In this document: positions 1 to 6,736 of the stretch, in pieces
Position numbering within the stretch: the first letter of the stretch is position 1
How the letters are laid out: each line of letters begins with the position of its first letter
Assembly: GCA_036397975.1 (NCBI GenBank)
Contig: DASWHW010000026.1
Location: 1-33,341 of the forward strand
Direction: 5' to 3'
DNA from: SZUA-287 sp036397975
GTDB taxonomy: Bacteria > Bacteroidota > Ignavibacteria > UBA10030 > UBA6906
DNA length: 33,341 nt
Program-made: the position numbers and the translations under genes
Notes under the pieces: generated by a model
Told to the model about the DNA's origin: nothing
Seen by the model: the letters and a program-made list of their open reading frames with translations, nothing else
The model's database searches: none

Positions 1-396
1 GTCAATGATCCACGAGTCGTCATTCCTCTTACTGAATACATAACTCCACCATTTGTTGTACTCGAAACCCAAGAATGAGAACGACCGTTGAGCAGTCACG
101 ACAGCTCGCGAGAACTTGAGGCTATCAACTTCTGCTTTGAAAACATCCCACACTTCTCGAATCTGAGCGCGCAGTTCCGCATTATTTTCAATTGGTAAAT
201 CAGACTCGTATTTCAAGGTTATCGTGAGAGGAGTGGTCCCAGAGTATTGCTTTTCGAAGTCCAGAACCTTGAAGCGTTTGCCAGAGGGCAACTGAATATC
301 TTGATGCAAGTGCCCATATGTTTGTGTGCCATTGCACCCAACACTGCTAAGAGCGCTTAGGACAAGGATGAGGTAGGGGAACATGTTTCTTGTCAT
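1..396 (-). CDS. Putative lipoprotein, partial (C-terminus beyond window edge)
   Basis: An open minus-strand frame runs from an ATG at 396 to base 1 without a stop, giving 132 codons. The N-terminus (MTRNMFPYLILVLSALSSVGC) is a short hydrophobic signal ending in a lipobox-like SVGC, so lipidation at Cys21 is likely. A second ATG at 384 is possible. The rest is mixed hydrophilic sequence with no domain I recognise. The start lies about 15 nt downstream of the R' box of the attC-like site at 405-567, which is the usual arrangement for the first gene of an integron cassette. Function is unknown. Confidence rests on the clean signal peptide and the absence of stops. Confidence 0.7.
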   Translation of the reverse strand, partial: MTRNMFPYLILVLSALSSVGCNGTQTYGHLHQDIQLPSGKRFKVLDFEKQYSGTTPLTITLKYESDLPIENNAELRAQIREVWDVFKAEVDSLKFSRAVVTAQRSFSFLGFEYNKWWSYVFSKRNDDSWIID

Positions 397-404
397 GGGT
401 CGCC

Positions 405-567
405 AGCTAACGGTTGGAGCTAAGCTGCGACAATAAAATGTTTGGGGCGTGTACTACCCGAACCGTGCCGCTCGAGCGCGGCGGGTAGGCCTTAAAACTA
501 ACCAATTCATATTTTGTGGGGAGTTTGCGCCCCATTTTATTTCGTCAGCTTGAGCGACTGGTTAGGC
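405..567 (-). other. attC: Integron attC-like recombination site
   Basis: Read on the minus strand, the element begins with GCCTAAC (567-561, R''), spacer CAGTC, then GCTCAAGCTGACG (L''). It ends with CAGCTTAGCTCC (L') and GTTAGCT (411-405, R'). The L boxes pair as GCTCAAGCTG against GCTAAGCTG with one unpaired C, the extrahelical base typical of attC. The R boxes pair through CTAAC. The interior holds two further hairpins: CTACCCG/CGGGTAG at 454-460 and 482-488, and TGGGG/CCCCA at 517-521 and 530-534. Its length of 163 bp is long for the class. R'' lies 20 nt after the TonB-like stop codon and R' about 9 nt before the next start, as expected of cassette junctions. Confidence 0.72.
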
Positions 568-978
568 CGGTTGAAAAAAAATTTGCTCATCGTTGTTGGC
601 CGATGCCTGACCAATCAAATGAGATGGGAAACCAGAACTTTGAAGCAACCTGCTTTCCATTAGCATCAGCGATGGTTCCAGGCTTAAACTTCCATTTTCT
701 TGCAGCCTCGATAGAAACTGAATCGACAATTGGAATTGACTTGAAAACATGTAAGGCACTGACGACGCCATTTTCATCGACGAGCACACTTAATTCAACA
801 GTGCCGTCGATGTCTACTCGTTTGAGTATGTCTGGATACTTCGGCCAATGTTTCTCAATAGGAATTGGAGAATAAGAGGGCTGCAAGTTTGGTTGTTGCC
901 CTTGACAGGCAGCGGCCATCGCTACTATGAATGCAACAAAGAGTTTTTTCTTCATAGCTTCATTGACAACCGGCCTAA
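411..978 (-). mobile_element. Putative integron gene cassette (TonB-domain lipoprotein)
   Basis: If recombination occurs at the G/TT of the two GTTRRRY boxes (GTTAGGC at 979-973 and GTTAGCT at 411-405 on the minus strand), the unit between them is about 568 bp. It contains one promoterless-looking gene and its own attC, which is the standard cassette architecture. The right boundary depends on the weaker site at 973-1039. The cassettes read leftwards, so attI and intI would be expected to the right, yet no integrase gene occurs there within the window. Confidence 0.55.
587..955 (-). CDS. TonB C-terminal domain lipoprotein
   Basis: This is a 122-residue protein. The ATG at 955 is preferred because it opens directly onto MKKKLFVAFIVAMAAAC, a lipoprotein signal with a lipobox ending at Cys17. 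A longer in-frame ATG at 997 would put this signal inside the protein and would cross the cassette boundary. Residues from about 40 onward match the TonB C-terminal fold: YPDILKRVDIDGTVELSVLVD, then DSVSIEAARKWKFKPG, then a terminal strand WFPISFDW. Such proteins are annotated as energy-transducer TonB family. Here there is no transmembrane helix or proline-rich linker, so a classical role driving outer-membrane transport is unlikely. It would be a periplasm-facing lipid-anchored module. It sits between two attC-like sites. Confidence 0.85.
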   Translation of the reverse strand: MKKKLFVAFIVAMAAACQGQQPNLQPSYSPIPIEKHWPKYPDILKRVDIDGTVELSVLVDENGVVSALHVFKSIPIVDSVSIEAARKWKFKPGTIADANGKQVASKFWFPISFDWSGIGQQR

Positions 979-1039
979 CATTGTTATTATGCTGCACGTG
1001 TCGTGTTATAACACGACATGCGCAGTATATTACTCAGGC
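973..1039 (-). other. attC: Second attC-like palindrome
   Basis: On the minus strand this 67-bp imperfect palindrome starts GCCTGAG (1039-1033) and ends GTTAGGC (979-973). The arms pair almost throughout around a central CGTGTTATAACACG. The R' box fits GTTRRRY, but the R'' box deviates from RYYYAAC. Length and position just upstream of the TonB-domain gene suit an attC site; a simple palindrome or a decayed site is the alternative. Confidence 0.5.
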
Positions 1040-1081
1040 CTTGTAACCTGATTTCGTTTATGTACAAAGGGTTAGTGAAAT

Positions 1082-1123
1082 CCCTTCAGAGGAATATACT
1101 CCAAGAGGAAAGAAAGGGCAACC
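1082..1123. repeat. 42-bp repeat, copy 1
   Basis: This segment matches 3647-3688 in direct orientation over 42 ungapped positions, with 6 or 7 mismatches. Both copies contain CCCTTCA, GGAATA and AAAGAAAGGGCAACC. In both, an AAGGG just upstream (1067-1071 here) can pair with CCCTT, which could alternatively pair with the AAAGGG inside the repeat (1113-1118). Function is unknown. The resemblance extends weakly leftward to TTACTCAGG at about 1030. Confidence 0.7.
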
Positions 1124-1156
1124 GCGATTGTGGGAAGCTGCCTTACGGATTTGTCG

Positions 1157-1185
1157 GCCCGTGAGGGTCGTAGACCGGTTCGGGC
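1157..1185 (-). terminator. Nested hairpin downstream of the Ycf48-like gene
   Basis: GCCCG (1157-1161) pairs with CGGGC (1181-1185), and inside it GGTC (1166-1169) pairs with GACC (1173-1176) around a 3-nt loop. It lies 12 bp past the stop of the minus-strand gene at 1197. There is no U-tract, so it may be a transcript-end stabiliser or part of another structured element rather than a classical terminator. Confidence 0.35.
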
Positions 1186-1196
1186 GCAAGCCAATG

Positions 1197-3323
1197 TCAC
1201 TTCACAACTAGCATTTTTATTACAGTCAGAAAATCGTCTGCAACCATCTTACAGAAGTAAACACCTGATGAATTGTTACTCGCGTTCCAATTTACTGAGT
1301 ACGTCCCAGGCTCGCGCCTACCTGCCACAAGAGTCGTGACTTCCCTTCCGAGAATATCCAGAACCTTTAGGGTGACTATACTTGAACGGTTAACCGAGTA
1401 TCGAATTGTGGTAGTGGGATTGAAAGGATTGGGATAATTCTGAAAGAGGGTGTACACCTCCGGCAGGTGGATGCCATGCGGTACGTCCGCGGGGTTGCCT
1501 CCAGTTGAGGTTTTCATGATTGTTCCACCGTACCCAACAGCCCAGCCTGTATACTGATCGGCAAAATCCACGAAGAAAAATCCCCGCGATGCACCGTGGG
1601 CTTGATACGTCCAACTAATGCCCCCGTCGGTGGATTTTATTATCGTCCCCGGTTGTGGGTCGCCGTGGTTGCCGGCAGCATAGCCTACCAGAGAATTGAC
1701 GAACTTCACAGATTCAAGTCGTGTGTTCGGCCTGCTGGTGAGGATCGTCCAGGTTTCGCCAGCATTCGTTGAACGCAGCACCTGTCCGTTGTCTCCCACC
1801 GCCACAAGCGTCTGTGGATCGATGATTTCCAAAGCAAGGATCCATTCTGAAGTGCCGCTTGGCTTTTCAATCCATAGCGCACCACCATTCGTGGTTTTGA
1901 ATATTTTACCGTAGGCTCCGGTAACCCACCCGGTGTTCTCATCAAGAAATTTTACATATAGTAACCACAGACTTGAGTTGCTTAGTTGTGTTGCCCAGCT
2001 ATTTCCTCCATCGGTAGTTTTGAGGATTGTTCCTGCACCCGTGTACCCGGCCGCAATCCAACCTGTATTCACGTTGACAAAGTCGACGCACTCAAGCCGC
2101 AGATTCGGGCCTGCAGAAAGAGAGAACCATGAAGTCCCGCCGTTTGTGCTCTTAAGAATTGTTCCGTTGTCACCGCAAATCCAGCCGGTCTCGCCGATAA
2201 AGTCCATCGACCAGAGTTCTGCTGTCACTCCGGTAGGTTGCTGTATCCACTCGGTTCCGCCATTTACGGTTTTCAAGACTGTGCCGTTGTATCCCATGAC
2301 CCAACCGATGTTGGAATCATGAAAGTACGTTGAATAGAATGTCTGGTTGACACCTGTAACCTGATTGCTCCAGATTGACCCGCCATTAGATGTTCGGAGG
2401 ATGCCTGGTGGACGTGAGGAGGTGATGATCCATCCGGTATTGGCGGAGGAGAAGGACATGCTCGCAAGCGAATTAGTTGCTCCCGTTGTTCCTGTGGTCC
2501 AAGTACCACCACCATCCACGGTTTTGGCAATTAGTCCATTCGCGTACAGAATATAGCCGACGGATGCATCGACAAATTGAATATCGATGGCATTGTCGAG
2601 AAGGGTTGAGTGCGCCCATGTCGATCCACCGTTTGTCGTAAGGAGCCCTGGGAGAATCCATCCGATCTGATCGTTCATAAATCTCACTCGCGTCCACACA
2701 CGCCCTGGCTCAGACAGTTGCAATTCCCACGTCGTTCCGCCGTTTGAGGACCTATACACCACGCCATGGAGGTTTGCCGGAAATGAAGGGAACTCGTACC
2801 CAACAGCCCACCCCTGAAGTGGGTTCTTAAAGTGAATTCCAAAAAGGAATGTCGTATCATTCAATATCGTAGACTGCCAGCTGTTCCCACCATTCGTTGA
2901 TTTGATAATAACATTCTTCCCGCACGACCAACCGAGTTCTGTGTTGATGAAATGTACATCTCTCAAAGAAACATGAGTCCCGGTCGCTTCCCGTTGCCAA
3001 ACAGAACCGCCGTCCGTCGTCTTGATTACAGCCCCCGAATCTCCAACCGCCCATCCATTCATCATTGAGGCAAAACTCAGTTTGTACAATGTTCCCCCCA
3101 CATTGCCAGTATAATGGCGGACGGTCCAGTGTGCTCCGGCATCGATTGTTTTGAGCGTGGTACCAAGTTCTCCTACTATGACCCCTGTAGTTGCATCAAG
3201 TGAACTGACATCAAATAGGACATCGCCTTGTGGAAGCGGATTCTGCCAAGACCAACCTGTTGGCTGGCCGAATGTGATTGGGATGAGTAAAAAAAGGAGC
3301 GAGAGAACAATCATGGATTTCAT
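1197..3323 (-). CDS. Secreted Ycf48/BNR-type beta-propeller protein with T9SS tail
   Basis: This is a 708-residue protein starting at ATG 3323 behind a strong AAGGAGG site. Residues 1-19 form a signal peptide (MKSMIVLSLLFLLIPITFG). Residues about 25-610 are a tandem array of roughly a dozen 40-50-residue units, each with a variant of IxKSTNGGxSW and a GW[AI]xG strand. This is the BNR/Ycf48-like repeat seen in sialidase-fold propellers. The last 90 residues carry NYPNPFNPTTTIRYSV and end in GVYFCKMVADD...MLVVK, a type A T9SS sorting domain. The protein is therefore expected outside the outer membrane. Ycf48 itself is a photosystem II factor, but in heterotrophs this repeat is only a fold and no catalytic role is implied. 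A 42-bp repeat occurs on each side of the gene. Confidence 0.93.
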   Translation of the reverse strand: MKSMIVLSLLFLLIPITFGQPTGWSWQNPLPQGDVLFDVSSLDATTGVIVGELGTTLKTIDAGAHWTVRHYTGNVGGTLYKLSFASMMNGWAVGDSGAVIKTTDGGSVWQREATGTHVSLRDVHFINTELGWSCGKNVIIKSTNGGNSWQSTILNDTTFLFGIHFKNPLQGWAVGYEFPSFPANLHGVVYRSSNGGTTWELQLSEPGRVWTRVRFMNDQIGWILPGLLTTNGGSTWAHSTLLDNAIDIQFVDASVGYILYANGLIAKTVDGGGTWTTGTTGATNSLASMSFSSANTGWIITSSRPPGILRTSNGGSIWSNQVTGVNQTFYSTYFHDSNIGWVMGYNGTVLKTVNGGTEWIQQPTGVTAELWSMDFIGETGWICGDNGTILKSTNGGTSWFSLSAGPNLRLECVDFVNVNTGWIAAGYTGAGTILKTTDGGNSWATQLSNSSLWLLYVKFLDENTGWVTGAYGKIFKTTNGGALWIEKPSGTSEWILALEIIDPQTLVAVGDNGQVLRSTNAGETWTILTSRPNTRLESVKFVNSLVGYAAGNHGDPQPGTIIKSTDGGISWTYQAHGASRGFFFVDFADQYTGWAVGYGGTIMKTSTGGNPADVPHGIHLPEVYTLFQNYPNPFNPTTTIRYSVNRSSIVTLKVLDILGREVTTLVAGRREPGTYSVNWNASNNSSGVYFCKMVADDFLTVIKMLVVK

Positions 3324-3897
3324 AGACCCTCCTTGTTTCTGAATGGTCGGTCAGGTCAATACAAATGCGATGGGTAGGAAGAACGGGGACGCGTACAAAC
3401 ATTGCACGCAGAGAAAAAACGTTACACGCAGAAAGGTACGTGAAAAAAAGGAACCGTGCAAACAAGAAGATTTGAGCCGGTCAGCCCTTTTGGCTGTTCT
3501 ACTTCAACAAAAGCAGCTTCCTGGTCTGGTCAACTCCCTGCCGTGATCTATCTTTCGCATCTCGTCGAACTTCGCGCGTTTCTCAGTGCAGGGTTACTCA
3601 GGTAACGTTTGCTTATTCAATACATAATCAGCTTTAAGGGGAAAAACCCTTCATGGGAATACACTGCAAGGAGAAAGAAAGGGCAACCATAGAAGCGCAC
3701 TCGCAGAAGAACGCGTGATGCATTACATTTGCTTAAGATTTCGCGTGGAGGCGGACATGAAAACGAATCGAACGCTCCATTTTGTTCGGATCCTGTCATC
3801 GCGCATACCACCGAGATAGTTGACCTGCCAGGCGTTGTAACTCCCGCTCTATATCCTTACAATTCCAACCAATTCTTCTTCACTTGGTAATTTCATT
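3324..3897. other. Intergenic region between divergent genes, with hairpins
   Basis: This is 574 bp between the divergent Ycf48-like gene and tsaD, with no convincing gene; short frames here lack ribosome sites and recognisable products. It holds CAGCC/GGCTG around CTTTT near 3482-3495, CCCTGC (3536-3541) pairing with GCAGGG (3588-3593), and repeat copy 2. The second hairpin lies next to the repeat in the same order as the attC-like palindrome next to copy 1, but I cannot identify proper R boxes in it. Promoters for both genes must lie here; none stands out. Confidence 0.5.
3647..3688. repeat. 42-bp repeat, copy 2
   Basis: This is the second copy of the repeat at 1082-1123. It is preceded by AAGGG (3636-3640), which can form a short hairpin with CCCTT (3647-3651). 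The competing AAAGGG is at 3678-3683. TTACTCAGG at about 3595 aligns with the same word at about 1031, so the shared unit may be near 95 bp with a diverged middle. Confidence 0.7.
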
Positions 3898-4923
3898 GTG
3901 ATTGTTCTCGGTATAGAAACATCGTGCGATGAAACCTCGGCGGGTGTCGTTGCCGATGGCAAAGTGCTTTCGAACATCATCTCTTCACAGCTTGTTCATG
4001 CAAAGTTTGGCGGAGTGGTGCCGGAGCTGGCGTCCCGCGCACACATGCGCATGATCATCGATGTCGTGGATGAGGCGTTGGCGCAGGCAGGCGTTTCGAA
4101 AGAGAAGCTGGATGGAATTGCAGTCACGCACGGTCCGGGTCTGGTCGGTTCTCTTCTTGTCGGATTGAGTTTTGCAAAAGCAATGGCATATGGACTCGGG
4201 ATTCCATACATCGGCGTGAATCACATGGAAGGGCACCTCTATTCAACCTTCCTTGAAGATCCGCAACCCGAATATCCACTGGTGGCGCTTATTGTTTCGG
4301 GAGGTCATTCAATGCTTATCCACCTAAAAAAACCCTTTCATCAACAGCTGCTCGGTCAAACACGCGACGATGCAGCAGGAGAGGCGTTTGATAAGGTCGC
4401 AAAGATGTTAGGCCTCGGTTATCCCGGCGGTCCGGCTATCGATAAGCTTGCCAAACAGGGGAATCCCAAAGCCATCGAATTCCCAAGGACGTTTCTTGAG
4501 GGAGATTCGTTTGATTTCAGTTTCAGCGGCATCAAGACTTCAGTGTTGTATTACCTTCGAAAGAACGACTTCCTACCGTTGGGAACATCAAAGCCCCCGG
4601 AGAAAGCTCTGGCAGATATCTGCGCGAGCTTCCAGGCGTCGGTGGTTGAGGTGTTGGTGAAGAAGACGATCGCCGCTGCAGAACAGTGCGGAGTCAGCAC
4701 GCTCTCTCTTGCGGGAGGCGTCTCTGCCAATTCGCTGTTGCGGGAAGAAATGAAACGCGAGACTGACCGGCGAAACTTTCGTCTTCACTTTCCCCGTCTG
4801 GAATACTGCATGGACAATGGCGCAATGATCGCGCTTGTCGGTGAGATGAAGCTGGCTTTGGGTCTCTCATCTCCGTTCGATCTCAAGGCCGTTGCGAACC
4901 TTCCCATGGAAGCGGAAGGGTAA
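3898..4923 (+). CDS. tsaD: tRNA N6-adenosine threonylcarbamoyltransferase TsaD
   Basis: This is a 341-residue protein of normal length for TsaD/Kae1/Gcp. It transfers the threonylcarbamoyl group to A37 of ANN-decoding tRNAs, working with TsaB and TsaE in the cytoplasm. The start is GTG at 3898, giving the canonical N-terminus MIVLGIETSCDETSAGVV. The ASKHA-fold signatures are present: GVNHMEGH with metal ligands His109 and His113, VSGGHSML, the AGGVSANSLLR segment, and CMDNGAMIA with metal ligand Asp306. No neighbour is another t6A gene. The gene stands alone on the plus strand and is followed 44 bp later by a TPR gene. Confidence 0.98.
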   Translation: MIVLGIETSCDETSAGVVADGKVLSNIISSQLVHAKFGGVVPELASRAHMRMIIDVVDEALAQAGVSKEKLDGIAVTHGPGLVGSLLVGLSFAKAMAYGLGIPYIGVNHMEGHLYSTFLEDPQPEYPLVALIVSGGHSMLIHLKKPFHQQLLGQTRDDAAGEAFDKVAKMLGLGYPGGPAIDKLAKQGNPKAIEFPRTFLEGDSFDFSFSGIKTSVLYYLRKNDFLPLGTSKPPEKALADICASFQASVVEVLVKKTIAAAEQCGVSTLSLAGGVSANSLLREEMKRETDRRNFRLHFPRLEYCMDNGAMIALVGEMKLALGLSSPFDLKAVANLPMEAEG

Positions 4924-4967
4924 TGCTGCCTTTCTCATTTCCTTCTTCTTTCTTTGATCTGTAGGGC

Positions 4968-5519
4968 ATGGACATGAAAGCGCTTGTCGGAGGATGGGGC
5001 TTTCCTCTGGATCCCTTGTTTCAAACAGATGAGCGAACCCCCGAGATCATGGAAGTGTTTGAATTTGGTGTTGATGGAGTCCAATTCATTCCTTATGATG
5101 TCAGCCAATTGATGGCCGCCGCCGCACAATACATCGGGAATGGATCGATACAGCAGGGAGGGTCTTTGATTCAGAAGGCTATACAGGCGGCGCCCAACTC
5201 TTCGCGAGCACACTACTGGATGGGAAGAGCCTTGCTGGCGATCATGAAGCCACAGGAAGCCCGCGATCAATTTCAGACGGCGGTGCGTCTTCATCCCAGG
5301 TATTGGGATGCAATGCTTGGTGAAGCACAAGCGAGACAATTGGAGGGATTTCCCGATTCCGCGATTACGGTCTTAGAGAAACTCATGGATGAAAACCCAT
5401 CCTATGCACCCGGGCTGAATGCGCTGGCAAACCTCTACCAGGAATCAAAAGACGACAGCATCAAAACGACACATTATCGAAATCGCTATCTTGAACTTAT
5501 GAAGACAGGAACGAAATAG
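4968..5519 (+). CDS. TPR-repeat protein
   Basis: This is a 183-residue protein starting at ATG 4968; a second ATG lies two codons later. Residues about 45-160 contain at least three tetratricopeptide-like helical pairs (SSRAHYWMGRALLAIMKPQEA, then YWDAMLGEAQARQLEGFPDSA, then YAPGLNALANLYQESKDD). No signal peptide is seen, so a cytoplasmic scaffold is likely. The first 40 residues, rich in Gly, Phe and acidic residues, are unlike TPR and could be partly untranslated if an internal start is used. Its stop is 4 bp before mltG, so the two are very probably cotranscribed. The specific partner is unknown. Confidence 0.85.
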   Translation: MDMKALVGGWGFPLDPLFQTDERTPEIMEVFEFGVDGVQFIPYDVSQLMAAAAQYIGNGSIQQGGSLIQKAIQAAPNSSRAHYWMGRALLAIMKPQEARDQFQTAVRLHPRYWDAMLGEAQARQLEGFPDSAITVLEKLMDENPSYAPGLNALANLYQESKDDSIKTTHYRNRYLELMKTGTK

Positions 5520-5523
5520 GGGG

Positions 5524-6600
5524 ATGAAGAGGATATTGAAAGCGTTGAAGAGATTCTGGTTCATTTCCGTCATTCTGCTCGTAGTTCTCATCGTCGTTGG
5601 ATTGGTCGGGTATTATATTTTTCTAGGGGCGAACCGGTTTTCCGATGAACCCGAAAAGGTCTTCCTGGTGTGGAGGGGACAGTCATTTCCATCGATTGTG
5701 GATTCACTGGAGCAGCAAGGAATTGTTCGCGATCGGCAGCTTTTCGTTTTTGTTGCGAAGATAGCTGGCGGTACGGAACATCTGCAGGTGGGGCGCTATA
5801 GATTTCAAAGCGGCCTGTCGAACTATGAAATCCTTCTAAGCATTCGGGATGGAAAAGGAAATGAACCGATGGCTGTCTCCATTCCCGAGGGGTTACAGGC
5901 GAAGCAGCAGGCGCGCATCCTCGCCCGGAGAATAGGTATCGATTCGGCCCGCTATGTTTCCCTCGTTCACGATTCATCGTTCATCTCATCGCTCGGTATC
6001 GATGCCCCATCACTCGATGGTTATCTCTTGCCGGACACGTATTCGTTCCATTGGCAGACCGACGAGAAAACCGTTATCCGTGAGCTTGTTGAACAATTTC
6101 ATCGCTTTTACAACGACTCGCTGAAACAGAGGGAAGCTGAACTGGGTTGGACGATGAATCAGGTGCTTTCCCTGGCTGCCATCGTAGAAGGCGAGGCTAT
6201 TCTCGATGAGGAACGGCCTCGCATCGCGGGTGTATACCACAATCGACTTGCCAAAAGGATGCGGCTGGAGGCAGATCCGACAATCCAGTATATCATCGAG
6301 GACGGCCCGCGCCGTTTATTCTACGACGATCTCAAAATCCACAGTCCGTACAATACTTATCGCAACTATGGGTTGCCGCCGGGACCGGTAAATAGTCCGG
6401 GGAAAGCCTCGATTCTAGCGTCACTATATCCGGAACAAAATGGCTTTCTCTTTTTTGTTGCAAATGGTCAGGGAGGTCACTGGTTTAGTAAAAGCTATAG
6501 CGAGCACCTGCGGAATGTACGAAAATTCAGACGAGACAGAAGGAGAAGGCAATCAGAAGCGCTAACGCAGATTCCAAGCGGTGGATCGCAGCAAAAATAG
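5524..6600 (+). CDS. mltG: Endolytic murein transglycosylase MltG
   Basis: This is a 358-residue protein of the MltG/YceG family, which cleaves nascent glycan strands at the inner membrane and so sets their length. One transmembrane helix occupies residues about 12-34, and the rest faces the periplasm. A LysM-like/YceG N-terminal segment (45-110) precedes the catalytic domain with DGYLLPDTYSF (165-175). The catalytic Glu222 lies in LAAIVEGEA, followed by GVYHNRL and EADPTIQY (249-256). The ATG at 5524 follows a GGGG run that overlaps the end of the upstream TPR gene. The C-terminus ends in a basic, low-complexity tail of about 30 residues. Confidence 0.97.
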   Translation: MKRILKALKRFWFISVILLVVLIVVGLVGYYIFLGANRFSDEPEKVFLVWRGQSFPSIVDSLEQQGIVRDRQLFVFVAKIAGGTEHLQVGRYRFQSGLSNYEILLSIRDGKGNEPMAVSIPEGLQAKQQARILARRIGIDSARYVSLVHDSSFISSLGIDAPSLDGYLLPDTYSFHWQTDEKTVIRELVEQFHRFYNDSLKQREAELGWTMNQVLSLAAIVEGEAILDEERPRIAGVYHNRLAKRMRLEADPTIQYIIEDGPRRLFYDDLKIHSPYNTYRNYGLPPGPVNSPGKASILASLYPEQNGFLFFVANGQGGHWFSKSYSEHLRNVRKFRRDRRRRQSEALTQIPSGGSQQK

Positions 6601-6618
6601 TGAGAGGACAAAAAATGG

Positions 6619-6700
6619 GTGGGGCTCAATCCGGTCACTCTCCTCATGTTCCCACCATCTATCCACCATTAGCACCATCGCTCATCCGGATGAGCCCCAC
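6619..6700. repeat. Long-armed inverted repeat between mltG and the lipoprotein gene
   Basis: GTGGGGCTCAATCCGG (6619-6634) is complementary to CCGGATGAGCCCCAC (6686-6700), with one bulged base and a 51-nt C/A-rich loop. It starts 18 bp after the mltG stop and ends 36 bp before the next start. There is no U-tract. It could be a processing or attenuation hairpin in the intercistronic RNA, or a degenerate miniature element. Confidence 0.6.
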
Positions 6701-6736
6701 TGTAGATTCGAACATCGCATGTTTCAAAAGGGTTCC

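Noticed and set aside
498..567. Shorter attC candidate ending at the GTTAGTT complement
   Set aside because: The R' box departs from GTTRRRY and no L-box pairing is found, whereas the 405-567 version has both.
516..875. 119-codon plus-strand open frame over the TonB-domain gene
   Set aside because: The minus strand encodes a lipoprotein signal and TonB domain; this frame is its shadow.
1078..1192. Possible c-di-GMP or cobalamin riboswitch suggested by GGGCAACC and nearby stems
   Set aside because: The GCAAAGCC-type and receptor motifs of those classes are missing and only a short core is shared with the second copy.
3343..3546. 67-codon plus-strand open frame upstream of tsaD
   Set aside because: Lys/Arg-rich composition without signal or ribosome site; it overlaps the promoter region of the Ycf48-like gene.
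6581..6736. Upstream extension of the Ig-like lipoprotein frame
   Set aside because: It would bury the lipoprotein signal behind 52 residues that cover the inverted repeat; the ATG at 6737 has a better ribosome site.
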